In this document: in pieces, positions 16,457-25,088 of the stretch
Position numbering within the stretch: the first letter of the stretch is position 1
Layout of the letters: each line of letters opens with the position of its first letter
Program-made: the position numbers and the translations under genes
The notes under the pieces: generated by a model
What the model saw: only the letters and a program-made list of their open reading frames with translations
What the model was told of the DNA's origin: nothing
Databases searched by the model: none
Assembly: GCA_013298525.1 (NCBI GenBank)
Contig: JAAFHW010000008.1
Coordinates: 1-52,414, forward strand
Reading direction: 5' to 3'
Source: Flavobacteriia bacterium
GTDB taxonomy: Bacteria; Bacteroidota; Bacteroidia; Flavobacteriales; Flavobacteriaceae
Length of the DNA: 52,414 nt

Positions 16457-19192
16457 TTAAGGTTTTACTATTTCAGGATTTGTATCATCATATTCTGTTT
16501 CTTCAATATCCTCTCCTTTTCTTCCGAGTTTTACTTTTGGATTTTCTTGAGTACCAGTAACTGTTAATGGAATCCCGATGATTCCTAATGGTGGTAATCC
16601 AAGGCGCATTTTAATATTCAATTTTCCGTCAAAACTTGTTGTTCCTTCAATCCTTGGTCGGAATCCTGCTACTTTAAATTTGAATCTCTCGATTGTAATT
16701 ATATTGTTTTTTACAGTAGTTTTAATATTAACTTTGGACAAATCAGGATTTTTTATGGCATCTTTACCTGTTTTCTTACTTACAGCTCCAAACATTTTAA
16801 ACCCTTTCATCTTTACATTTTTTACAGAAAGAGTTCCGCCTCCTTTTAATGAAGGATAAATGGGTTGCATTGCATTATTCAATTTTCCACCAACTTTGTA
16901 TTCTAATGAAACAATTCCCTCTGCACTTTCTGCAGCTGAAGCCATTTCCCTGAACATTTTCACTTCGTTGTAAGCACGTTTTACATCAAAATCTTTAGCC
17001 AGTACTTCAAACTCAAAAAAAGCTTTTTCTGGTGATTCGCTTCCGTAAATAACATCCATATTTACATTGGAACCAATAATATCAAAACCAGATTTTTTCA
17101 ATTGGAGTTTTCCGTTGTTGATTGTTACATTTCCTTTAAGATTTTGCATTTTCAATTCATCAAAATCCACTTTTTGAGCCAAACAATTAAATTGCAAATC
17201 AAGATTTGGTGGAATAATTACAACTCCAGTCGCAGCTGTTGTTGGATTGTTCTCAGCTTGATTTTTTGCTGAATTAGACATGAATTCATCTACATTAATA
17301 TAGTTAGCATTGATGTTAAAATTTCCTTTTAAAACACCTTTTTCTGAAAGAACAAAATCAATAACGTTTTGCATATACCCATCCATTTTAAAATCGGATT
17401 GACCATAAACAGCAGAGAAGTTATTGAAATTCATTTTGTCTTGATTGAAAACAAATTCACCTTCTTTTATAACAAATGGTTTTGGCAAATATTCGGAACT
17501 AGTTTTTATGTTTCTTAAAAGTAGTGTTCCTTTATTATTCAACCTATTGTAATTTCCAGCTACCGCATCAGCTTGAGTTCCTTTGAAAGCCACATCTGCT
17601 TTTATGTAACCTTGTAAGTCAAGGCCTTTTTGTGAAAATACTTTATAAATTTTGGCTAAATCCAATTCGCCTTTTGCGACTATATCATATTTGACATTTT
17701 CTAGATTTTCTAGATTTGCAGTCACATATACTGGTTTTCCTTCAAAATTGAAAGAAGCTGGCTTTATGGCAACTTTTAAATCTTTTAACGAACCTGTATT
17801 GTCTGAAACATCAGCTAAAACATTTATATTTGTTATTGGATTAGGGTAATAATCTGTTTTGATATAACCATTTTTGAATAAAACTTTTCCTTTGGTTATT
17901 GGAACAATTTTATTTTTTGAATCATAAACACCTTTAGAATTGACATCCAAATTTAATTGCCCTTTCAAATCCATATTTTGGATTCCAATAGCCTTATCTA
18001 ATTTGGCTAGATCTAATGCTGTTTTTATTCTAGCATCTATTTTAGGACGTGATAAACCTTCTGATTTTATAATCGCTTTTACATAATCTTTCCCAACATT
18101 AAAAAATATAGAATCGATGTTGACTTTCAATTTTTCTGTATCTAATGAAGGTAGTTTTGTGTCAAAATTCAAAAATATATTTGAAGCAGGAAGAGGTGTT
18201 TCTTTATGATTGATTTCACCTTCTCTAATTTTCATATTGAAAGCTAAATCGGGTTTTTCATTTGTAGAAGCTATATATTTTCCTTTTAGAGTAAGTAATA
18301 AGTCTGTACTTCCTTTAACTTTTGTTTTCTCTAACCATGTAACATAAGCTGGTGGCAATGCTGTAAAAAAGTCATTCAATTTACTATTTTGAGATTTGAC
18401 ATTAAAATCTAAATCATAACCATTTTTCAGGAAATCTAACTTACCTATAAACTCAATTGGAAGTTTATTTACTTTTAAATTATTTTCTTCAAAAATAAAG
18501 GAAAGCGAATTGGTATTGATTTTTGTAATCAAATCAGCATTTACTTTTTTATTTTTAAGATATTCTTCTTCACCAAAAGTGAAATTAAAATCATCGATTT
18601 TAGCTTCGGTTTTTAAGTCAAATACAGCTTTATCTAAATCACCTTTCCCATGATAATTAAATCCTTTAGCATCGATTAAAATTTTTGTTGATTTATCATC
18701 ATAAACTAAATGACTATTTTTTATAGAAATTTTATCCAATCGAATAGCTGTAGATGCTGTGTCTTTAGAAACTTTTTTGTTTTCAGAGACGTATACATTG
18801 TAGTTTGCTTCTCCTTTTTCATTAACTTTTACGTTCATAAAAGCATCGGAGAGATATATTTCATCAATTGTCACTTTTCCGTCAAAGATTAAATCTTTAA
18901 GATTGATTCCGAAAGCAATTTCATTTGCAGAAACTAAAGTATCTTTTTTGAATGGCTTTGAACCTTTTAAACTAAACTCTTCAAGCGACAAAGTTAAAGA
19001 TGGAAAATGATTAAAAAATGAAAGATTTGCTTCTTTAAAATTTAGTTCACCTTTTAGATTTTCATTTGCAAAACTTTTAACTTCCTTTTCAATTTTACCT
19101 GGAAAGATTATTGGAAATAGAAACATTCCTAACAATAAAATTGCGATTGAAATTCCTAAAATTTTTAAAGATTTTATTACTATTTTCTTCAT
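16457..19192 (-). CDS. AsmA-family envelope protein (911 aa)
   Basis: A large periplasmic protein anchored by one N-terminal transmembrane helix (about residues 9-29). The family (AsmA/TamB/YhdP) forms long beta-rich grooves thought to carry phospholipids or to assist outer-membrane assembly. An AsmA N-terminal region covers roughly 1-300 and an AsmA-like C-terminal domain covers about 560-880. The last 25 residues are acidic and end near EDIEETEYDDTNPEIVKP. The gene is alone between a terminator on each side and has its own promoter at 19216-19246, with a leader of only about 17 bases. Confidence 0.88.
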   Translation of the reverse strand: MKKIVIKSLKILGISIAILLLGMFLFPIIFPGKIEKEVKSFANENLKGELNFKEANLSFFNHFPSLTLSLEEFSLKGSKPFKKDTLVSANEIAFGINLKDLIFDGKVTIDEIYLSDAFMNVKVNEKGEANYNVYVSENKKVSKDTASTAIRLDKISIKNSHLVYDDKSTKILIDAKGFNYHGKGDLDKAVFDLKTEAKIDDFNFTFGEEEYLKNKKVNADLITKINTNSLSFIFEENNLKVNKLPIEFIGKLDFLKNGYDLDFNVKSQNSKLNDFFTALPPAYVTWLEKTKVKGSTDLLLTLKGKYIASTNEKPDLAFNMKIREGEINHKETPLPASNIFLNFDTKLPSLDTEKLKVNIDSIFFNVGKDYVKAIIKSEGLSRPKIDARIKTALDLAKLDKAIGIQNMDLKGQLNLDVNSKGVYDSKNKIVPITKGKVLFKNGYIKTDYYPNPITNINVLADVSDNTGSLKDLKVAIKPASFNFEGKPVYVTANLENLENVKYDIVAKGELDLAKIYKVFSQKGLDLQGYIKADVAFKGTQADAVAGNYNRLNNKGTLLLRNIKTSSEYLPKPFVIKEGEFVFNQDKMNFNNFSAVYGQSDFKMDGYMQNVIDFVLSEKGVLKGNFNINANYINVDEFMSNSAKNQAENNPTTAATGVVIIPPNLDLQFNCLAQKVDFDELKMQNLKGNVTINNGKLQLKKSGFDIIGSNVNMDVIYGSESPEKAFFEFEVLAKDFDVKRAYNEVKMFREMASAAESAEGIVSLEYKVGGKLNNAMQPIYPSLKGGGTLSVKNVKMKGFKMFGAVSKKTGKDAIKNPDLSKVNIKTTVKNNIITIERFKFKVAGFRPRIEGTTSFDGKLNIKMRLGLPPLGIIGIPLTVTGTQENPKVKLGRKGEDIEETEYDDTNPEIVKP

Positions 19193-19215
19193 TTAACTAT
19201 TGACGTATAATTTTG

Positions 19216-19246
19216 CAAAGTTATAGTATAAAAAAGACCCTTCAAA
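19216..19246 (-). promoter_or_regulatory. Promoter of the AsmA-family gene, nested in a terminator
   Basis: On the minus strand TTTG (19246-19243), a 19-base spacer and TAACTTTG (19223-19216) give a full consensus Bacteroidota promoter. The TTTG box falls in the loop and stem of the terminator hairpin of the upstream amylase gene. The -7 box lies 24 bases from the ATG at 19192. Confidence 0.8.
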
Positions 19247-19263
19247 ATTATGAAGGGCCTTTT
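19231..19263 (-). terminator. Terminator of the secreted amylase gene
   Basis: The arms 19232-19244 and 19251-19263 pair over 13 positions, with one G.U wobble on the minus strand and an A/C mismatch on the plus strand, which favours minus-strand function. The minus strand ends in a T run. It lies 33 bases after the stop at 19296. Confidence 0.8.
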
Positions 19264-19295
19264 AGAAAATTCTATTTTAAACTAACTCAACAAAA

Positions 19296-22193
19296 TTATT
19301 CTTTTATTAATCTCAAAGTTTTTTCACGATTATTTGCATCAGAAACTTTAACGATGTAAACACCTTTAGTTAAATCTTCGATTGAAAAACTATCGTTTAT
19401 TGAAGTACTTGAGAACGATTTCACTAATTGTCCTGTGATAGAATAGATTTGAACTTTCTCTACCAAAGTATTAATTGTGAAATAAGTTGAAGCTGGATTT
19501 GGAGACAACGCTACAAAATCTAAAGCATCAAATGTATCATTATTAAGAAGTGTTCTATTTCCAAAAACTCTGTATCCTCCTGGCTCAATACTGATATTCA
19601 TATTAACGTTTGAAACATTAAATGTAGTATTATCCATTAGATTTGCCCAAGATCCTGTAAAAGGAAAACCACCTGGAACGTTATAAGTTGCATCAGAAAA
19701 ATTAGTCAATACAAAAACATAACTTAAAGCAGAGGTTTGAGTTTGGCTTGTCCAAACATCTAGTCTAGGACGCCCTGTATTACCAATATTCCAAGCATAA
19801 GTTCCATTTTCAAAAACATTTTCAGTTTTTTTCATGTCTATCATTTTTGCCCAACTATTGTAAATAGCACTTCTATTTGTATCTGTTAACCAGTTTCCAG
19901 TCCATTGTGGTTGTGGTTTAGTATCTAGTTTACAATCAGGATTTGAATAAGAAACGACACCATTATTACATGTCCATAATGAATTACTCCAACCAAGATC
20001 TCCAAAGTGCCAAATCATTTTTGGCCCAGGAACCAGAAAAAGAACTGAACCCATAGCCTGAAGTCTTTGATGCACCTTTGTAAGATTTCCTTGTGTTTGT
20101 CCTGCTTCATTAAATGCTTTAAATGCAACTCTTTCTTCATCATGACTTTCCGCATAACCAATAAATCTATCTGTGGCATCAGCAATTCCTGAAATATCAG
20201 CAAAGTTACCTTTTAACAATTCTGCATATGGATCTGTCATTTTTCTCCATTGCATAATACCTTTAGTATCACCTGAACGAAGATAATTTGCCCATTCTAC
20301 TTCTTCTGTGTATGATCCGCCATTTCCTAAGTGTTCAAAAATCACAAGAAAATTAGGGTCAACTTCCCATTGTTTGTCAGCATACCATTTCATTTTTGCT
20401 ACTCTATCTGAACGATATCCATTGGTACAAGCCTCTTGTCCACCGGCAACGTTTGATGGGCACTGTTGTGTAAAACCTTTGGTTAAATCCCATCTATATC
20501 CATCAATTTTAAATTCTTGAATCCAATATTTTATTGTAGCAACTGAATAAGCATTTGTTAAATTATCTGGTTCTCTAAAATGATTTAAATCACTTCCAAC
20601 ACTATAAGAGTGCATAGCATCTTGGTTTATATAAGGATTTTCAGATGACACTCTCGATCCAGTAGAATTAGCCCATCCATCATTATCAGAATCTAACATC
20701 CACATTCTTTCAAGAGGAGATCGACCAAAAACGTGATTTAACGCTAAATCTAAAATAACTGCGATTCCATTTTGATGACACAAATCAATAAATTCTTTAA
20801 GTTTAACAGGTGGACCATAACGTTTGTCTAAAGCCATATGAAAAACGGTATTGTAACCCCAACTCATATTTCCTTCAAACTCCATTACTGGCATTATTTT
20901 GATTGCATTGATTTTGAGATTTCTAAAATAATCGATTTTATTAATTAAATCTTGATAAGTTCTATTTGCATCAAAATCACGAACTAATACCTCATAAAAA
21001 ACTAAATCTTTCTTTTTTGGCTTAACAAAATTTGTAGTAGCACTACTCCAATTATAAGTGAATAAAGTATTAGATCCTGTCTGAAGAACAGTAACTTCTC
21101 TCTCTTGACCAGGCGCAATAGATGCATATACAGGAAGTCCTGGAAAAGCACCAAGTGAAATAATTTCTGGATCATCAAAAGGAGATAATACTAATTTAGA
21201 ATATGGATCTGCGGTTTTAACAATTGCTGGAGAATTTGCTGGTCTGCTTGTATTATCACAAACCCAATATTGATAAGCATATATTTGACCAGACGTTAAA
21301 CCAGATAACTCTAACCAAAATTTACCTGTAGTAGGATCTTTTTTCATAGCGTATGCAGCTGTAGGTGACCAATTATTGAAACTTCCTGCCACATATACAA
21401 AATCTTTAAATGGTGCATTTAATACCAAAGTTGCCTTAGTGTCATCTGAAGGATCATAGTTGATTCCGTCTACAAAGCCTGCATCTAAAGGAGAGCTAAT
21501 AATTCCCGGATTGACAATTACTGTAAATCTTTTAGTAACTGTTGTTGTTCCTAATGTTGCTGAAACAACATATACTTTAGTTGTGGTCACATTTGTGTCA
21601 CCACAAGTAAAAAATGATGTTGGTGCAGTTGAACATGAAATTGGAACACCATTAGCCGTAACAGAATAAGTAGCATTACCACCTGTGTTTGAAGCTACAA
21701 TACTTACATTGGCTCCTGAATTGATAATTGTATTACTATTTTCAATTGGAGATATTAAAGACATTTGAAAAGCACCGACTTCAGAAGTGATATCTTGAGA
21801 TTTTTTATCCCCAGTTCCATCTTTAGCTTTAATTAAAAAACCTATCTTACCAATACCTGTTCTGTTGTAAAAAGTATTTGGTACAAATGTTATTGTATAA
21901 GTATCAGGACCCGAATTATAAGTAAGTCTATTAGTTTCACTAGAACTTGTCCATGCTCCATTTGTTGGACAATCTTGAATGTTAGCGTCACTAGCATCAA
22001 AGCTCCAAGCCCAAAGGTATAGTGCGTTATTGGCCACACCCCATGTTGACTCATTAATACTACTTCCATTAAAAGTAATAGTAATTGATTGATTTTCTTC
22101 AAAAACTGTGGGTGCAATAGTATAAGTTACTGTTTGTTGTTGTGCAAAAACAATAACTGGAAATAGTAAGCATAATAGTAAAAATCTTTTCAT
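19296..22193 (-). CDS. T9SS-secreted GH13 alpha-amylase family protein (965 aa)
   Basis: A surface or secreted starch-cleaving enzyme, the functional counterpart of SusG. Residues 1-17 form a signal peptide (ends VIVFAQ). Beta-rich modules fill about 20-240, then a CBM48/isoamylase-like N domain lies near 258-345 (VYVAGSFNNWSP). The GH13 barrel spans about 395-780: region I D482-LALNH, nucleophile Asp569 in DGYRWD, acid/base Glu620 in VIFEH, stabiliser Asp685 in ESHDE. A T9SS type A sorting domain occupies the last 75 or so residues (LSPNPASTYFTIN through LTKGVYIVKV). I start at the ATG at 22191-22193, where the signal peptide begins, not nine codons upstream. It is last in the susCDE order, but a terminator-like hairpin separates it from susE. 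Confidence 0.93.
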   Translation of the reverse strand: MKRFLLLCLLFPVIVFAQQQTVTYTIAPTVFEENQSITITFNGSSINESTWGVANNALYLWAWSFDASDANIQDCPTNGAWTSSSETNRLTYNSGPDTYTITFVPNTFYNRTGIGKIGFLIKAKDGTGDKKSQDITSEVGAFQMSLISPIENSNTIINSGANVSIVASNTGGNATYSVTANGVPISCSTAPTSFFTCGDTNVTTTKVYVVSATLGTTTVTKRFTVIVNPGIISSPLDAGFVDGINYDPSDDTKATLVLNAPFKDFVYVAGSFNNWSPTAAYAMKKDPTTGKFWLELSGLTSGQIYAYQYWVCDNTSRPANSPAIVKTADPYSKLVLSPFDDPEIISLGAFPGLPVYASIAPGQEREVTVLQTGSNTLFTYNWSSATTNFVKPKKKDLVFYEVLVRDFDANRTYQDLINKIDYFRNLKINAIKIMPVMEFEGNMSWGYNTVFHMALDKRYGPPVKLKEFIDLCHQNGIAVILDLALNHVFGRSPLERMWMLDSDNDGWANSTGSRVSSENPYINQDAMHSYSVGSDLNHFREPDNLTNAYSVATIKYWIQEFKIDGYRWDLTKGFTQQCPSNVAGGQEACTNGYRSDRVAKMKWYADKQWEVDPNFLVIFEHLGNGGSYTEEVEWANYLRSGDTKGIMQWRKMTDPYAELLKGNFADISGIADATDRFIGYAESHDEERVAFKAFNEAGQTQGNLTKVHQRLQAMGSVLFLVPGPKMIWHFGDLGWSNSLWTCNNGVVSYSNPDCKLDTKPQPQWTGNWLTDTNRSAIYNSWAKMIDMKKTENVFENGTYAWNIGNTGRPRLDVWTSQTQTSALSYVFVLTNFSDATYNVPGGFPFTGSWANLMDNTTFNVSNVNMNISIEPGGYRVFGNRTLLNNDTFDALDFVALSPNPASTYFTINTLVEKVQIYSITGQLVKSFSSTSINDSFSIEDLTKGVYIVKVSDANNREKTLRLIKE

Positions 22194-22207
22194 AGCGTAG
22201 ATTTGAA

Positions 22208-22253
22208 TTAAAAAACACATTCCCGAATTATTAAAATAAAACGAGAATGTGTT
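22208..22253 (-). terminator. Terminator-like hairpin between susE and the amylase gene
   Basis: Arms 22214-22225 and 22242-22253 form a 12-bp stem on the minus strand with one T.G wobble and a 16-base loop, followed by a run of six T. It lies after the SusE-like stop and 15 bases before the amylase ATG, so it may reduce read-through into the amylase gene. Confidence 0.75.
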
Positions 22254-22267
22254 ATAAATTTATTTTA

Positions 22268-23428
22268 TTATTGCGGCATTAACCTCAAGTTGTAATTAGC
22301 AGAATTTCTAATATCTAAAACTACTTTATAATTACCTGCTGCAGGAACTTTCATGTTTCCTCCATTCAATTTTATTTTGTATTGACCACCTGTAGTAGTA
22401 TTTTCAGTATTACCTGATAATGTTCCCATTTTTACAGACCAATCATCTTTTAAACGAATTAAAAACTCATCATTAGTTAAAGCTAAATTTAGAGTATACA
22501 TTTGATAATATGGAGATGAAGGATTTTCATCAAAAGTTAAATAAGTTGGCGAACCCCAACCATTTGGTGTAGCTTGACCAATAATTGCTACTTGTCTTTT
22601 ACCTATTGAATAAGTATTAGAATTCCAATTTACTGTTAAGAAGTAAGTTCCAGCACCATCAGTTGGTTTAATATCTTTTCCTCCAGATTGAACTAAAGTT
22701 GTAAAAGTATTTGGGTTTTCAGCAATATCTCCTTTATCTCCAGACCATGCTGGAACAGGGCAAAGTTTAAATGCTGGACTAGCAACATCCATCCAAACAA
22801 AACCTTCATATTTTCCATCGTTTCCAGCAGAAAATAATTTAGCTACATTTACATTATCAGGAGACCAATCATTTCCATAACCACTAGCACTTTGATATCC
22901 ACCTGGCACATATAATCTTTCAAATTCATCAAAAGTATCATAAGGAGTTGCTGTAATAGTTACTTCATTAGAAACTGCACTAACACCATTAGTTGAACTT
23001 GAAAGTTGAGTTGATGGTTTTCCGATAATTCTTAATTTAAAACTACCTGAAGTTCCTATTGAACCTCCTGCACTTAGTAACAAGTTATTCAAAATTCTTT
23101 GTGTAACTGTTTTTTCATTTAGGTCTGCATCAGAGCTATAAGTTCCTAACACAATTGCTTGTGAAGAATTAGAAAAACTTTCTGTACTCTTAACAGCTTG
23201 CAATGAATAAGTAACTGATGAAGAAAACCCAAACTCTGCAGGAGTCCACTTAGCTGTAAAAGCATTATTACCAGCCGTTGTACCAGTTAAAACAAAACTT
23301 CCTCCTGTTGGTGAAGTCATATTAATTGAACTAGACGAAGCCTGTGGATCTAATTTTTCATCACTACAAGAAACAATTGATGTCAATGTTCCTGCCAATA
23401 AAATTAAACTTAAAAATATTTTTTTCAT
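22268..23428 (-). CDS. SusE/SusF-like starch-binding outer-membrane lipoprotein (386 aa)
   Basis: A glycan-binding lipoprotein that helps SusD hold starch at the cell surface. It has a signal peptide with a lipobox at Cys21 (SIVSCSDEK). A SusE-type N domain (about 35-155) begins with the typical INMTSPTGGSFVLTG, followed by two carbohydrate-binding modules of about 100 residues each (about 170-275 and 280-386). Acidic residues directly after the lipid-bearing Cys (CSDE) resemble the lipoprotein surface-export signal known in flavobacteria, which would place it outside the cell. It follows SusD by 60 bases that contain a hairpin. Confidence 0.87.
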   Translation of the reverse strand: MKKIFLSLILLAGTLTSIVSCSDEKLDPQASSSSINMTSPTGGSFVLTGTTAGNNAFTAKWTPAEFGFSSSVTYSLQAVKSTESFSNSSQAIVLGTYSSDADLNEKTVTQRILNNLLLSAGGSIGTSGSFKLRIIGKPSTQLSSSTNGVSAVSNEVTITATPYDTFDEFERLYVPGGYQSASGYGNDWSPDNVNVAKLFSAGNDGKYEGFVWMDVASPAFKLCPVPAWSGDKGDIAENPNTFTTLVQSGGKDIKPTDGAGTYFLTVNWNSNTYSIGKRQVAIIGQATPNGWGSPTYLTFDENPSSPYYQMYTLNLALTNDEFLIRLKDDWSVKMGTLSGNTENTTTGGQYKIKLNGGNMKVPAAGNYKVVLDIRNSANYNLRLMPQ

Positions 23429-23447
23429 AATTTTCTATTTTAAATTC

Positions 23448-23475
23448 CTCGGAAATGATTTACCATTTCCGAGGA
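23448..23475 (-). other. Hairpin between the SusD and SusE genes
   Basis: An 11-bp perfect stem (23448-23458 with 23465-23475) has a 6-base loop and no proper T run on the minus strand, so it is more like an mRNA-stabilising or processing hairpin than a terminator. It could set different levels of the SusCD and SusE parts of the transcript. Confidence 0.7.
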
Positions 23476-23488
23476 TATTTTGTTATAA

Positions 23489-25078
23489 TTAATAACCAGG
23501 ATTTTGTTGTAAAGTTGGGTTAGAACCAATTGCAGTAGCTGGTATTGGGAAAATTTTAAATTTATCATTAATACTTGTTCCAGCTTGAACTCCACCTTTC
23601 CATTGCCAATTATAAACTCCTCCAGTATATTTACCAAAACGAATTAAATCTTGTCTTCTGTGTCCTTCCCAGTATAATTCACGACCTCTTTCGTCAAGTA
23701 CAAAGTCTAGATTAATATCTCCAGCAACAACAGTTGCAGAACCTCCAGCTCTAGTTCTCAATGTATTTACATAAGTAGCTGCTTGTGAAGTACTTCCTTG
23801 TCCTCTTGCTGCTAACTCTGCATACATTAAATAAGCATCTGCTAATCTAAATACAGGGAAATCAATATCTACAAAGTTCCCAGATACATCAGATCCTGCA
23901 CCACCTGTTGATTTAATATTTTTGAATTTTTGAACAGCATAACCATCTCCAAAATTACCAATATTACCAATAGACAGAGACTGTCCTGATGTATAGAACA
24001 TTCCTCTTGGATCTCCTGCAAATTTAGCTACAAATTCTGGTCTTGTTCTTAAACCGAACCAACCTCCATTAATACCAAAGTTAGAAGGATTCATAGAACC
24101 ACCAACTGCTGCGTGAGTTATGAAAGTTGTTCCTCCATAAGTTTGTGTATTCAATCCACTATATCTAATAGGGAAAATCATCTCACTTTGAGAACCATTA
24201 CTATCATTGTCTGCCATAAATACTTTTCCATAGCTTGAACTTGTGTTGATAGAATAAGTTGAGCTCAATACAGGAGTTAAAGCTGCTGAAGCTTCTGCAA
24301 ATTTGTTTTGATTGATGTATACTTGAGCATTCAAATAAACTTTTGCTAATAACATTTTACCAGCGATTTTATCAACTCTACCGAATTCGTTTGAGCCTGA
24401 TGCTAATAAATCAGCATCAATTGAATTTAACTCACTTACAATAAAGTCAAATATATAAGCTCTGCTTTGTTGTTGTGGAAAACTGAATCCAACAGCATCA
24501 TTTTCTGTAGTAAATGGAACGTTACCAAACATATCCATTAAATGCCAATATGAGAAAGCTCTCAAGAAACGAGCTTCAGCTCTAAAATTAACAATTTGAG
24601 CACGAGTAGCTGATGACACATTTCTACTGTTCAATTTATCTGCTGTAGTTTGTCTTAAAAACTCATTACATAGAGATACTTGATACATACAACGTGAAAA
24701 CATTGCATAAATAAACTCATTATTTGAAGCCCATGTATGATTGTTTAGTGAAGGTAAGTTACCATCTGCCCAAGCAATAATTGCTTCGTCAGTAGTAATT
24801 TCATTCATTACCCAATAAGCTCTCAAATATTGTCCAAATCCTTCATCAATTCCTGCAATATCAGAATTACCTGCTGGACCTTGTTGTCCAGAAACAGCTA
24901 AACCAGCATAAAGTTTTGCAAGAAACTGCTTGTAAGAAGCTTCATCTTGATAAAATACTTCTGATGAATAGATGTCCTCATCAATTTCGATTTTATCTAG
25001 TTCTTTAGTACATGACGTCATTGATAAAATGGTCACAACTGAAAGAACTAACATTTTAATAATTCTACTTTTTTTCAT
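23489..25078 (-). CDS. SusD/RagB-family nutrient-binding lipoprotein (529 aa)
   Basis: The lid of the SusCD importer, a surface lipoprotein that binds maltooligosaccharides and closes over the SusC barrel. It has a signal peptide with lipobox Cys23 (SMTSCTKELD). The helical SusD core with TPR-like helices includes ARFLRAFSYWHLMDMFGNVPF (about 172-192), the most conserved stretch of the family. The C-terminal part contains DERGRELYWEGHRRQDLIRFGKY (about 467-489), again a family hallmark. It starts 10 bases after the SusC gene ends, so the two are co-transcribed. The substrate is inferred from the adjoining GH13, GH31 and GH65 enzymes. Confidence 0.95.
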   Translation of the reverse strand: MKKSRIIKMLVLSVVTILSMTSCTKELDKIEIDEDIYSSEVFYQDEASYKQFLAKLYAGLAVSGQQGPAGNSDIAGIDEGFGQYLRAYWVMNEITTDEAIIAWADGNLPSLNNHTWASNNEFIYAMFSRCMYQVSLCNEFLRQTTADKLNSRNVSSATRAQIVNFRAEARFLRAFSYWHLMDMFGNVPFTTENDAVGFSFPQQQSRAYIFDFIVSELNSIDADLLASGSNEFGRVDKIAGKMLLAKVYLNAQVYINQNKFAEASAALTPVLSSTYSINTSSSYGKVFMADNDSNGSQSEMIFPIRYSGLNTQTYGGTTFITHAAVGGSMNPSNFGINGGWFGLRTRPEFVAKFAGDPRGMFYTSGQSLSIGNIGNFGDGYAVQKFKNIKSTGGAGSDVSGNFVDIDFPVFRLADAYLMYAELAARGQGSTSQAATYVNTLRTRAGGSATVVAGDINLDFVLDERGRELYWEGHRRQDLIRFGKYTGGVYNWQWKGGVQAGTSINDKFKIFPIPATAIGSNPTLQQNPGY

Positions 25079-25088
25079 AACTTTTTAT

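Noticed and set aside
22194-22220. Nine codon extension of the secreted amylase
   Set aside because: It would place residues before a clean signal peptide and begins inside the terminator-like hairpin.
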